Positions 27,911 to 36,573 of a stretch of 64,000 bases of DNA are shown one piece after another. The stretch is from Pseudomonas reactans (GTDB lineage Bacteria; Pseudomonadota; Gammaproteobacteria; Pseudomonadales; Pseudomonadaceae). Location: assembly GCF_013385825.1 (NCBI RefSeq), contig NZ_JACAPG010000011.1, positions 295,279-359,278 of the forward strand, written 5' to 3'. The position numbers and the translations under genes are program-made. The notes under the pieces are model-generated. The model had not been told where the DNA came from, ran no database searches, and saw nothing but the letters and a program-made list of their open reading frames with translations. How positions within the stretch are numbered: the first letter of the stretch is position 1; every line of letters starts with the position of its first letter.

Positions 27911-28951
27911 GTGAGCGAAGACAAACCGCGCAAACGCCGTGGCGCCGGGCGTGTCACCTTGAATACCGTGGCCCGCCAGGCCGGGGTGTCGGCGATTACC
28001 GTGTCGCGTTACTTCAACCAGCCGGAACAGGTGTCACCCGAACGCCGCGAGCGCATCGCCGAGGTGGTGGCCGAGCTGGGTTATGTGCCCAACCTGGTGG
28101 CCGGCGGGCTGGCCTCGGCACGTGGGCGCATTGTGGCGATGGTGATCCCGAACATCTCGGGGCCGATCTTTGCCAATACCATCCAGGGCTTCAGCGACAC
28201 CCTCAGCCGGCATGGCTATCAACTGTTGCTGGCGTCGAGTTACTTCAGCGCCGAGCAGGAAGAGAGTGCGGTGCGTGCGTTCCTTGGCTGGTCGCCGGCG
28301 GCGCTGGTACTGACCAGCCGCTTCCACAGCGCGACGACTGAAAAGATGATCGCCGACGCGGATGTTCCGGTGGTAGAAACCTGGGACTACGTGCCCGAAC
28401 GCGCACCGCTGCAGATTGGGTTTTCCCACTTCGAAGTGGGCGTCACCGCCGCGCGTTACCTGCATGGTCAAGGCTATCGGCGCATTGCCTTCGTGCAGAA
28501 CAGTGCAGCAGGGGACTTCAGCGCCATGGAGCGGGGTGAGGGTTTCGCCGCGACTTTGACCGAGTTGGGTGTGCAACCCTGGGTCTTCTCTCCCGACCCA
28601 GATCGCGCGCCCTTCGAAGCGGGTAAACAGGCCATGGAGGTATTGATGAGCCATGCTACGCCACCAGATGCGATCTTCTTCGCCAATGACAACCTGGCGG
28701 CCGGTGGTTTACTGGCTGGGCAGCGGGCCGGACTGAAGATCCCCGAGAAGTGCGCGGTGCTCGGTTTCGGCGATTACCCGTTCGCCGAAATGCTGCTGCC
28801 GAGCCTGAGTACGATCAAACCGCCCGCATTGGAAATAGGTGTGTTGGCCGCCACGCGTGTGCTTGAAAGTTTGGGTGTGCTGCCTGTAGAAGATGAAGTA
28901 ACGCGTTTGAATTTATTGGAATGCCGTTTGATTGCGCGTGAAAGCGCCTAA
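27911..28951 (+). CDS. LacI-family transcriptional regulator
   Basis: 346 residues from a GTG with AGGAT before it. The HTH is RVTLNTVARQAGVSAITVSRYFNQP (about 15-39), followed by the hinge (NLVAGGLAS) and a periplasmic-binding-protein-like sensor domain (MVIPNISGPIFANTIQGF onward). Most relatives repress sugar or sugar-acid genes and are released by the ligand. Being divergent from the TonB receptor operon, with a perfect palindrome between, it most likely controls that operon and itself. The ligand is unknown. Confidence 0.93.
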   Translation: MSEDKPRKRRGAGRVTLNTVARQAGVSAITVSRYFNQPEQVSPERRERIAEVVAELGYVPNLVAGGLASARGRIVAMVIPNISGPIFANTIQGFSDTLSRHGYQLLLASSYFSAEQEESAVRAFLGWSPAALVLTSRFHSATTEKMIADADVPVVETWDYVPERAPLQIGFSHFEVGVTAARYLHGQGYRRIAFVQNSAAGDFSAMERGEGFAATLTELGVQPWVFSPDPDRAPFEAGKQAMEVLMSHATPPDAIFFANDNLAAGGLLAGQRAGLKIPEKCAVLGFGDYPFAEMLLPSLSTIKPPALEIGVLAATRVLESLGVLPVEDEVTRLNLLECRLIARESA

Positions 28952-29173
28952 GTGGCTAATTGCAACTAGTGGGATGATGGCTATTAGCTGCCAAGGCTCT
29001 GGCGCAATGGTCTTGGAGGTTGTGTTTATTTTATTCCCCTGTTTCAGGAACTAGGTCTATAACTTCCAGTCGATAACCCCTGCTTACTTTTCCCTGGGTT
29101 ATGGCTAACTAATGGCATGTTTCCGTAGTTTCAAATAGCCATACTTTCTCGCAACACTAGATACCTGAACATT
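28952..29173. other. A/T-rich gap before the secretion operon
   Basis: These 222 bases are visibly richer in A/T than the flanks. The motif TGGCTA(A/T) occurs several times (near 28953, 28978, 29102) and once as its complement (29134). No gene is seen. The region must hold the gspE promoter. Confidence 0.4.
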
Positions 29174-30865
29174 ATGTCGTCAGCGCCTATCGATGCCTGC
29201 CAGATGCAGATCCCGCACACCGAGCAGGTGTGTGCGTGGCTGATGCAGCATGCCGGGCTGAAAACGGTGGACCTGGAGCGCGCCCGACGCCTGTCCACGG
29301 ACGATCTGCTGAGTCTGCTGACACGCCTGGGCCTGATCTCCGAAGTTGAACTGGCGCGTGCCTGGGCGGCGTTGCTCGACGCGCCGCTGTTGCTGGCCGA
29401 CGCCGCGCCGCCGCTGCTCGATCCTTTGCCTGCACTGACCGAACGCTTCATGCGGCACTACCAAGTGGTGCCCATGGGTTGGAACCACAACGGCCTGCGG
29501 GTACTGGCGGCCAACCCTGCGCAACATTATCCGTTCGAGGCCCTGGCCTATGCGTGCCAGGTGCCGGTGTGGCTGGCGATCGGCCCGCGCAATGAAGTCG
29601 ACACCCTGATCGAGCGCTACTACGGTCAGGGCCGCTCGGCTATGGGCACCCTGATCGAGAACCTCGATGAGCAGGGCGGCGCCCAGGAAGATATCGAACA
29701 CCTCAAGGACATGGCCTCCGAGGCGCCGGTGATCCGCCTGGTCAACCTGATCCTTCAGCGCGCCGTGGAACAGCGCGCCTCGGATATCCATATCGAACCC
29801 TTCGAAAACCAACTCAAGGTGCGCTATCGCATCGACGGCGTACTGCACGACGCCGAAGCGCCGCCGGCCAGTTCGTCGGCGGCGGTGATCTCGCGGGTGA
29901 AGATCATGGCGCGGCTGGACATCGCCGAACGTCGGCTGCCCCAGGACGGGCGCATCATGCTGCGCATCCAGGGCAAGGAACTCGACCTTCGCGTGTCCAC
30001 GGTGCCCACCAGTTTCGGCGAGTCGGTGGTGCTGCGCCTGCTGGACCGGCAAACCGTGCAGTTCGACTTCCCCAGCCTGGGCTTTGACGGCCAGCGCCTG
30101 GCCACTTTCCTCGACCTGCTGGAACGACCCCACGGCATTCTGCTGGTCACCGGGCCCACCGGTTCCGGCAAGACCACCACGCTCTACACCGCGTTGTCGC
30201 GGCTCAACACCGCCGAGCGCAAGATCATTACCGTGGAAGACCCGGTGGAATACCAACTCGAAGGCATCAACCAGATCCAGGTCAAGCCCGCCATCGGCCT
30301 GGACTTCGCCGGGGCGCTGCGCTCCATCGTGCGCCAAGACCCGGACGTGATCATGATCGGCGAGATCCGCGACCTGGAAACCTGCCGCATCGCCATTCAA
30401 TCGTCGTTGACCGGGCACCTAGTGCTCTCCACCCTGCACACCAACAGCGCCGCGGCGAGTATCACGCGGCTGCTGGACATGGGCGTGGAAAGCTACCTGA
30501 TCGCCTCGACCGTCAGCGGCATTCTCGCCCAGCGCCTGGTGCGGCGCTTGGACCCGGCCAGCCGCGCGGCCTTTGAAGCACCGCCGGAACTGATCGCAGA
30601 ACATGGCCTGGATCGCCTGACCGAACAACGCCCGATCCTGCTCTATCGCGGGAGCTATTACGGTCGTAGTGCGCTCACTGAGCTGCTGGTGATGAACGAT
30701 GAGCTGCGCAGCCTGCTGATGCGTCACGCCGATGCCGCCACGCTGGAACAGGCCGCACGCCGCGCCGGTTTGCGCACCCTGTACGAAGAAGGGCTGCGCC
30801 AGGCCTTGGCCGGTATTACCTCGTTGGAAGAAGTGCTGCGCGTCACCCGTGGGGACAGCGCGTGA
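29174..30865 (+). CDS. gspE: Type II secretion ATPase GspE
   Basis: 563 residues. An N-terminal T2SSE_N domain (about 15-150) is followed by the ATPase core with Walker A GPTGSGKTT at 327-335, Asp boxes near ITVEDPVEY, Walker B DPDVIMIGE at 389-397, and the His box (LVLSTLHTNSAA). It powers pseudopilus growth at the inner membrane. Most GspE proteins carry a zinc-binding tetracysteine motif (CxxC repeated) after the core; here that region (RRLDPASRAAFE ... LYRGSYYGRSALTELLV) has no cysteine. It overlaps gspF by four bases (GTGA). Confidence 0.95.
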   Translation: MSSAPIDACQMQIPHTEQVCAWLMQHAGLKTVDLERARRLSTDDLLSLLTRLGLISEVELARAWAALLDAPLLLADAAPPLLDPLPALTERFMRHYQVVPMGWNHNGLRVLAANPAQHYPFEALAYACQVPVWLAIGPRNEVDTLIERYYGQGRSAMGTLIENLDEQGGAQEDIEHLKDMASEAPVIRLVNLILQRAVEQRASDIHIEPFENQLKVRYRIDGVLHDAEAPPASSSAAVISRVKIMARLDIAERRLPQDGRIMLRIQGKELDLRVSTVPTSFGESVVLRLLDRQTVQFDFPSLGFDGQRLATFLDLLERPHGILLVTGPTGSGKTTTLYTALSRLNTAERKIITVEDPVEYQLEGINQIQVKPAIGLDFAGALRSIVRQDPDVIMIGEIRDLETCRIAIQSSLTGHLVLSTLHTNSAAASITRLLDMGVESYLIASTVSGILAQRLVRRLDPASRAAFEAPPELIAEHGLDRLTEQRPILLYRGSYYGRSALTELLVMNDELRSLLMRHADAATLEQAARRAGLRTLYEEGLRQALAGITSLEEVLRVTRGDSA

Positions 30866-32058
30866 GCCTGTTCAAGTTCCGCGCCCTGGACAACCAGGGC
30901 GTGCCGCAGAACGGTACGCTGGAAGCCGCGGATCAAGTTGCCGCCGTCGCCGCCTTGCACAAGCGCGGCCTGTTGCTGCTGCAGATTGAAGCAGCCGGCA
31001 GGCCCCTGCTGCGCAACCCACGTGGGCAGTTGAAGGGCACGGCGTTGGTGAGTTTTACCCAGCAGTTGGCGACGCTGTTGGGGGCCGGCCAGCCTCTGGA
31101 ACGCTCTTTGACCCTGTTGCTCAAGCAACCCGGCCCCGCTCAGGTGCGCGCGCTGATCGAGCGCATCCGCGATCACGTCAAGGCGGGTAAACCCCTGTCC
31201 GCCGCATTGGAACAAGAGGGCGGCAGCTTCTCACCGTTGTACCTGAGCATGGTGCGTGCCGGTGAAGCCGGTGGCGCGCTGGAAAGTACCCTGCGTCAGC
31301 TCAGCGACTACCTGGAACGCAGCGAGCGGCTGCGCGGCGAGGTGATCAATGCGCTGATCTATCCGGCCTTCCTGGTGGTGGGCGTGCTGGGTTCCCTGGC
31401 GTTGTTGCTGGCGTATGTGGTGCCGCAGTTCGTGCCGATCTTCCAGGACCTGGGCGTGCCGATTCCGTGGATTACCGAGGTGATTCTGGCCTTGGGTGAG
31501 TTCCTGGGCAGCTATGGCCTGGCGGTGCTGGCCGGGCTGATCGTCAGCGGTGGGTGTTGGGCCGTACGCCTGCGCAATCCGGCATTTCGAGAACAATACG
31601 ATCGACGCCTGCTCGGCATTCGCGTGCTCGGCCCGTTGTTGCAACGGGTCGAAGCGGCACGCCTGACGCGCACCCTCGGCACGCTGCTCAACAATGGCGT
31701 GGCGTTGCTGCAAGCCTTGGTGATCGCGCGGCACGTCTGCACCAACCGCGCATTGCAGGCTCAAGTGGGCCATGCGACGGAATCGGTAAAAGGCGGCGGT
31801 ACTCTCGCCAGCGCGTTCGGCAGCCAGCCGCTGTTGCCCGAGCTGGCACTGCAAATGATTGAAGTCGGCGAACAGGCCGGCGAACTCGACAGCATGTTGC
31901 TCAAGGTCGCCGACATCTTCGACGTCGAAGCCAAGCGCGGCATCGACCGCTTGCTTGCCGCACTGGTGCCGTCCCTGACCGTGGTCATGGCGGTGCTGGT
32001 GGCGGTGATCATGTTGGCGATCATGCTGCCGCTGATGAGCCTGACCAGCAATATATGA
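30862..32058 (+). CDS. gspF: Type II secretion inner-membrane protein GspF
   Basis: 398 residues with two cytoplasmic helical T2SSF domains separated by membrane helices (INALIYPAFLVVGVLGSLALLLAYVVPQFVPIF) and a C-terminal helix (LVPSLTVVMAVLVAVIMLAIMLPLMSL). FTQQLATLLGAGQPLERSL is the first domain's hallmark. It is the platform protein that GspE turns or pushes. It starts at a GTG overlapping gspE. Confidence 0.95.
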   Translation: MSLFKFRALDNQGVPQNGTLEAADQVAAVAALHKRGLLLLQIEAAGRPLLRNPRGQLKGTALVSFTQQLATLLGAGQPLERSLTLLLKQPGPAQVRALIERIRDHVKAGKPLSAALEQEGGSFSPLYLSMVRAGEAGGALESTLRQLSDYLERSERLRGEVINALIYPAFLVVGVLGSLALLLAYVVPQFVPIFQDLGVPIPWITEVILALGEFLGSYGLAVLAGLIVSGGCWAVRLRNPAFREQYDRRLLGIRVLGPLLQRVEAARLTRTLGTLLNNGVALLQALVIARHVCTNRALQAQVGHATESVKGGGTLASAFGSQPLLPELALQMIEVGEQAGELDSMLLKVADIFDVEAKRGIDRLLAALVPSLTVVMAVLVAVIMLAIMLPLMSLTSNI

Positions 32059-32071
32059 AGGAGCTTGACCC

Positions 32072-32461
32072 ATGAGAAAACCCCGCCGCCAAAGCGGTTT
32101 CACCCTGTTGGAAATGCTCGCGGTGATCGTGTTGCTGGGCATCGTCGCCACCATCGTCGTGCGCCAGGTCGGCGGCAATGTGGACAAGGGCAAGTACGGC
32201 GCGGGCAAGGCGCAACTGGCCAGCCTGAGCATGAAGATCGACAGCTACGCGCTCGACGTCGGCGCGCCGCCCACCAGCCTGCAACAGTTGGTGGACAGGC
32301 CCGGCGGTTATGCCAAACCTTCTGACCTCAAGGACCCGTTCGGGCATGCCTTCGGCTATCGTTTTCCCGGCGAGCACGGCGCCTTCGACCTGATCTTCTA
32401 TGGCCAGGATGGCCAGCCGGGCGGCGAAGGTTATAGCGCCGACCTGGGCAATTGGGAGTAA
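32072..32461 (+). CDS. gspG: Major pseudopilin GspG
   Basis: 129 residues. Prepilin cleavage site after Gly9 (RRQSG|FTLLE), with Glu at +5 of the mature chain (E14), then the hydrophobic N-terminal helix. The C-terminal part (YAKPSDLKDPFGHAFGYRFPGEHG ... YGQDG) matches the Ca-binding loop of major pseudopilins. It builds the pseudopilus piston. GAAGGAG precedes the ATG. No prepilin peptidase gene is in this operon, so PilD elsewhere must process it. Confidence 0.95.
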   Translation: MRKPRRQSGFTLLEMLAVIVLLGIVATIVVRQVGGNVDKGKYGAGKAQLASLSMKIDSYALDVGAPPTSLQQLVDRPGGYAKPSDLKDPFGHAFGYRFPGEHGAFDLIFYGQDGQPGGEGYSADLGNWE

Positions 32462-32468
32462 CGCGGCC

Positions 32469-32894
32469 ATGTTCCAGCGCGGCTTTACCCTGCTGGAGAT
32501 GCTGGTGGTGATCCTGTTGATCAGCCTCGCCGCCAGTTTGCTGGGGCTGGGCGTGCGCCAGGGCCTGCAGACGGCGAAAGAGCGCCGCGCGGTGGGGCAG
32601 GTGGTGGAAGCGCTGCGCACCACGCGTGCGGGGGCGATCGTCAGCGGGCAGGCGGCACGGACTGCATTCGATATGCAAGACCGTACGTTCCAGGCGCCGG
32701 GACGTGCGCTGCAACGGTGGCCGTCCGAGTTGCAAGTGACACTGCACACTGCCGAGCAGGTGGGCCCCTCCGTCGAGTTCTATCCCGACGGTAGCTCCAC
32801 GGGCGGCAATCTTCTATTGGCCAATGGCACACGGCGTTGGCGCATCGATATCGGCTGGCTTACCGGCAGCGTGCAATCCAAGGCATTGCCATGA
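32469..32894 (+). CDS. gspH: Minor pseudopilin GspH
   Basis: 141 residues from ATG 32469. Prepilin site after Gly5 (FQRG|FTLLEML) with Glu+5. The rest has the small beta-rich globular domain of GspH (FYPDGSSTGGNLLLANGTRRWRIDI). It is the lateral or tip-linking minor pseudopilin. Four-base overlap with gspI. Confidence 0.92.
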   Translation: MFQRGFTLLEMLVVILLISLAASLLGLGVRQGLQTAKERRAVGQVVEALRTTRAGAIVSGQAARTAFDMQDRTFQAPGRALQRWPSELQVTLHTAEQVGPSVEFYPDGSSTGGNLLLANGTRRWRIDIGWLTGSVQSKALP

Positions 32895-33223
32895 GGCGCC
32901 AGGCTGGGTTCACGCTGCTGGAAATGCTCGCCGCGCTGACGCTGATGGCGGTGTGCAGCACGGTGCTGTTGGTTGCGTTCGGCCAGAGTGCGCGCTCGTT
33001 GTCCCAGGTGGCCCACAGTGATCGGCTTACCCATGCGGCGCTGACGATTTTCGATCAGGAGGCAGCGGGACGATTGAGTAACGGCGTCAGCCAAGGCGAG
33101 CTCGACGGTATTCACTGGCAACTGATCAGCACCCGGCAACAGACGCATGTGTTTCGCCTCGACCTGACCCTCAGCGAAGGCCCGCACCAGGCCCGTTTCA
33201 GCACCTTGAAGGCGCGCCTATGA
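32891..33223 (+). CDS. gspI: Minor pseudopilin GspI
   Basis: 110 residues from ATG 32891. Prepilin site after Gly6 (RRQAG|FTLLEML) with Glu+5 and the usual helix (LAALTLMAVCSTVLLV). GspI forms the pseudopilus tip with J and K. Overlaps gspH and gspJ by four bases each (ATGA). Confidence 0.92.
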   Translation: MRRQAGFTLLEMLAALTLMAVCSTVLLVAFGQSARSLSQVAHSDRLTHAALTIFDQEAAGRLSNGVSQGELDGIHWQLISTRQQTHVFRLDLTLSEGPHQARFSTLKARL

Positions 33224-33789
33224 CGCGCCGCGAGCAGGGCTTTACCTTGCTGGAAATCCTCGTAGTGCTCAGTTTGTTGGGCGTTTTGCTGGTGCTGGTT
33301 GGGGGCGCATTGCTGGGCGCCAATCGCGCCGTGTCCAAGGCCCAGGCGTATACCGTGAACCTGGATGAAGTGCGCGCCGCTCAACAGTTTTTGCGCACGG
33401 CGATCAGCGAAACGTTGCCACTGGCGGTGGGTGAGGGCGATGGTTTTTTTGTCGGCACGGCGCAGCGGCTGGAGTTTGTCTCGACCTTGCCCGGCGTGCT
33501 GGGTGGTGGGATTCATCGGTTCAGCCTGCAACGGGTCGAACAGGATTTGCAGGTCGGTTTTTCCCAGCGTGAACCCCAGGTGCTGCTGAACAACATCGAG
33601 GCTGTGCAGTTCAGTTATCGCGGCGTGTCGCCGTTGGGTCAGCCGACGGGTTGGATCAGTGATTGGCCATGGCCCAAACGCCTGCCTGCGGCCGTGCGCA
33701 TCGCCGCCAACGTCGACGGCCCGGTGCCCTGGGTCACCCAGGTGATTGCCCTGCGCTTGAACCTGTCCAGCGGGAGCGTGGAAGAATGA
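33220..33789 (+). CDS. gspJ: Minor pseudopilin GspJ
   Basis: 189 residues. Prepilin site after Gly7 (RREQG|FTLLEIL) with Glu+5. The C-terminal domain ends in PAAVRIAANVDGPVPWVTQVI, where the AVRI strand is typical for GspJ. It forms the tip complex with GspI and GspK. Overlaps its neighbours by four bases. Confidence 0.92.
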   Translation: MTRREQGFTLLEILVVLSLLGVLLVLVGGALLGANRAVSKAQAYTVNLDEVRAAQQFLRTAISETLPLAVGEGDGFFVGTAQRLEFVSTLPGVLGGGIHRFSLQRVEQDLQVGFSQREPQVLLNNIEAVQFSYRGVSPLGQPTGWISDWPWPKRLPAAVRIAANVDGPVPWVTQVIALRLNLSSGSVEE

Positions 33790-34487
33790 GGCGCCAACGT
33801 GGTGCGGCCCTGCTGCTGGTGCTGTGGGTGCTGGCCTTGCTCAGCGTATTGCTCGGCGGCCTGGCCGGCTGGGTGCAGTTGGAAAGCCGACAGGCCCTGT
33901 GGTTGCGCCAGCACACACAAACCGTGCTGGCCGCGGAAGCCGGTATCGCCCTGGTCATGGCTGACCGGCGCTGGGTGGCCGATGGTCGCGATATCCCGTT
34001 GGTGTTTGATGACGCCCAGTTGCACGTCAGCCTGCGCAGCGAGCGTGGCAAGCTTTACCTGATTAACGCCGAGGCACAGGATTTCACGCGCCTGGCCCTG
34101 GCCTGCGGCGCCACCCCGGCCCAGGCGACGCAACTGTCCAAGGCCCTTGAAGCGCGCCGCCAAAAGGGCCTGGCGCCGTTCCGGGTGTTGGAAGAAGTGC
34201 GTCAACTGCCCGGTATGACGCAAACCCTCTACAGCCAATTGCTACCCGAGATCACCTTGTGGAGCGACCTGGATCGCCCCGATCCCGCCTTCGCCAGCCC
34301 GCTGATGCGCAAGGCGCTGAACCTGCCGCGCCAGAACGCCGAAGGTGCCGACCCTGGCGAAGTGCTGGTGGTCGACAGCCGCGCCGAGCGCCCCGGCGGT
34401 TATCAGGCGCGGCTGCAAGTCACCGTTTTATTGAGCCCAACGGAGGACAGCGCACAACCCTATCGGGTGTTGCGTTGGCAAGAATGA
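33786..34487 (+). CDS. gspK: Minor pseudopilin GspK, short form
   Basis: 233 residues from ATG 33786. The N-terminus (RRQRG|AALLLVLWVLALLS) has Leu instead of Glu at +5, as is normal for GspK. The segment LYLINAEAQDFTRLALACG and the helix-rich region after it match the family. Well-studied GspK proteins are roughly 280-330 residues, so the globular alpha-domain that caps the pseudopilus is reduced here. Overlaps gspJ and gspL by four bases. Confidence 0.88.
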   Translation: MRRQRGAALLLVLWVLALLSVLLGGLAGWVQLESRQALWLRQHTQTVLAAEAGIALVMADRRWVADGRDIPLVFDDAQLHVSLRSERGKLYLINAEAQDFTRLALACGATPAQATQLSKALEARRQKGLAPFRVLEEVRQLPGMTQTLYSQLLPEITLWSDLDRPDPAFASPLMRKALNLPRQNAEGADPGEVLVVDSRAERPGGYQARLQVTVLLSPTEDSAQPYRVLRWQE

Positions 34488-35476
34488 ATCGACTAGAACC
34501 CATCGCCCGGCACTGGCGCGGCAGCCTGCTGCAACAGGGTTGGCGCTTGTGGCTTGCGGAGCTGCGCGCCTGTGTGCCGAGTGGGTTGGCACGGCCAGAA
34601 CCGCCGGAGCAGATCCACCACTGGCCGTTACCGGCGCCGGTCGCGTCGGACAGCACGCGCCAAGTGCTGATGCTTGGCGCGGATGCCGTGCTGCTGCAGC
34701 GCGTGCAACTGCCTTTGGCCGCCGGGCGCAACCTCAACGCGGTGGTCGGTTATGAACTGGATCGCTACACCCCGTTCGAGGCCGACCAACTCTATTTCGT
34801 CGCGTGCCAGGAACGGCGCACGTCCACCCACCTTGAAGTCACGCTGGTGGCGATCCTGCGCGAACGCCTGGACCAGATTCTCAGCGACTGCACCGCCCTA
34901 GGCCTGCATCCCCATCGCGTGGATGCGGCCAACCTGGGCATCGACCTGCTGCCCCCGCCGTTGCGCCCACGCCAACGCCCGCCGGGCATGGGTTTGCAAC
35001 GCAGCCTGCCGTGGTTGTGCGGGGCCTTGCTGATCGCAGCGATGCTGCTGTGGCTCAACGACCGCCAGCGCGTCATCGACGCCATGCACGCCAGTGTGCA
35101 GCAACAGAAAGCCGAGGTCGCCGAGGTGCATGCCCTGCGCCAGCAACTGCTCAATACCCGGGGCGCGGCGCAGTACCTTACCCGGCGCAAACTGGCGCAA
35201 CCGCCCCTGGCCGCGCTACTCAACGACCTGACCACTTGTCTGCCCGCCGACACCTGGCTGGATCAGTTGGACGTGAAGGACGGCGAGATTTCCCTCTCAG
35301 GTCAAAGCGCCAAGGCCAGCGCACTGATTACCCGCATCAAAGGCTGCCGCAGCCTGGAAAACGCCCAGTTCGAAGGGGTGATCCAGCCCGATGCCCGTAC
35401 CGGCAAGGACCAGTTTGCCTTGCGTGCCCACCTACGCCAGGAGGCCGCCGATGCGCCGACCCCTCACACCCCGTGA
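34484..35476 (+). CDS. gspL: Type II secretion protein GspL
   Basis: 330 residues from ATG 34484. An N-terminal actin-like cytoplasmic domain (VLMLGADAVLLQRVQLPLAAGRN, YELDRYTPFEADQLYF) is followed by one membrane helix (LPWLCGALLIAAMLLWL, near 180) and a PilN-like periplasmic ferredoxin fold. It links the GspE ATPase to GspM at the inner membrane. The gspM start lies 26 bases inside its 3' end. Confidence 0.9.
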   Translation: MNRLEPIARHWRGSLLQQGWRLWLAELRACVPSGLARPEPPEQIHHWPLPAPVASDSTRQVLMLGADAVLLQRVQLPLAAGRNLNAVVGYELDRYTPFEADQLYFVACQERRTSTHLEVTLVAILRERLDQILSDCTALGLHPHRVDAANLGIDLLPPPLRPRQRPPGMGLQRSLPWLCGALLIAAMLLWLNDRQRVIDAMHASVQQQKAEVAEVHALRQQLLNTRGAAQYLTRRKLAQPPLAALLNDLTTCLPADTWLDQLDVKDGEISLSGQSAKASALITRIKGCRSLENAQFEGVIQPDARTGKDQFALRAHLRQEAADAPTPHTP

Positions 35477-36053
35477 ACGCCGCGGCACTGCCTTGCTGGT
35501 GTTGGCGTTGGTACTCGGCACGGCCTACTGGCTGCTGATCGACAGTTGGTTCGCCGGCCCCCTGCGCGACATGGGCGAACAAGCCGAACAGTTGCGCGAG
35601 CAACAGCAACGCTATGCCGGCGTGTTGCGCCAACGTGATGCGCTGCGCCAACAGCTTGAGCAAGCCCGCCAGGACCCGGCCAGCAGCACCAGCCTGTTGC
35701 CGGGGGACGACCCCGACGTGGTGGCCGCCGACCTGATGCAGCGCCTTGCCGACCTGATCAACAGCCACGCCAACCTCGGCGGCGGTTGCAGCCTGACCCA
35801 GCGCAAGCCCATCACGCCGGAGCAAGACGACGGCGAGCCGTATCGCCAGGTCAAGGTCAGCCTGACCCTCGACTGCGCCATCGAACCCCTGGAAGCGCTG
35901 TTGCATGAGCTGGAGTATCAACCGCCGTTCTTGTTCGTGGATGAACTGCGCATCCGCCGCAGCCAACAGGCGCCGGCCAGTGGCGGTGCGGGCAAGCTGG
36001 TGGTGCACCTGCTGGTGCGCGGTTACCTGCAACCGGCGCGGGTGACGCCATGA
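35451..36053 (+). CDS. gspM: Type II secretion protein GspM
   Basis: 200 residues from ATG 35451, which has AGGAGG in front. One N-terminal membrane helix (TALLVLALVLGTAYWLLI) is followed by a coiled coil (MGEQAEQLREQQQRYAGVLRQ) and a small periplasmic domain (VKVSLTLDCAIEPLEALLHE). It partners GspL. Identification rests on topology and gene order more than on sequence motifs. Confidence 0.85.
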   Translation: MRRPLTPRERRGTALLVLALVLGTAYWLLIDSWFAGPLRDMGEQAEQLREQQQRYAGVLRQRDALRQQLEQARQDPASSTSLLPGDDPDVVAADLMQRLADLINSHANLGGGCSLTQRKPITPEQDDGEPYRQVKVSLTLDCAIEPLEALLHELEYQPPFLFVDELRIRRSQQAPASGGAGKLVVHLLVRGYLQPARVTP

Positions 36054-36568
36054 TCGGCAGATTACGCCCCGTGGAGTGGGGCCTGCTCGGCTTGTCGGGA
36101 TTGCTGGGCGTGTTGATGGCGGTGATCCTCAGCAGCATCGGTGATGAGCCGCAATGGCTGCCTGACGCGCCCGCGCGCGCCCATCCCACCGCCCAGGTAC
36201 AGGTCGCGCCGAGTGTCCCGCTGGAGCACCTCGCCGCCACGTGGCAGGCGCCGTTGTTCAGCCCGGATCGCAGCCCGGATCGCGTCGTGGGCAAAGCCCA
36301 GGTCACCAGCCTGGCCAACCTGACCCTCAGCGGCATCATGATCACCGGCAACCTGCAAATGGCCATGCTCAAGCAGGCCGATGGCCGCGCCCTGACGGTC
36401 CGCCTCGGCCAGGCCTTGCCCAACGGCTGGCGCTTGGACCACCTGACCCCGCAATCCGCCCGATTCAACCTGGACGGCCGCACGCAAACCTTGAGCTTCT
36501 ACGCCAAGCGCCTGCCGCCGCCGTCCACCCGGCCCCCCATTACTTTGCCCCGCGAGCCTCTCCCTTGA
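36050..36568 (+). CDS. GspC/GspN-like protein without PDZ domain
   Basis: 172 residues. One N-terminal membrane helix (GLLGLSGLLGVLMAVIL) is followed by a periplasmic HR-type domain (ATWQAPLFSPDRSPDRVV, LTLSGIMITGNLQMAMLKQ, VRLGQALPNGWRLDHL). The pattern FSPDR and the small beta domain resemble the homology region by which GspC contacts the secretin, but there is no PDZ or coiled-coil extension. It probably links the inner-membrane platform to GspD. Overlaps gspM; gspD starts six bases later. Confidence 0.8.
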   Translation: MIGRLRPVEWGLLGLSGLLGVLMAVILSSIGDEPQWLPDAPARAHPTAQVQVAPSVPLEHLAATWQAPLFSPDRSPDRVVGKAQVTSLANLTLSGIMITGNLQMAMLKQADGRALTVRLGQALPNGWRLDHLTPQSARFNLDGRTQTLSFYAKRLPPPSTRPPITLPREPLP

Positions 36569-36573
36569 TCGAC

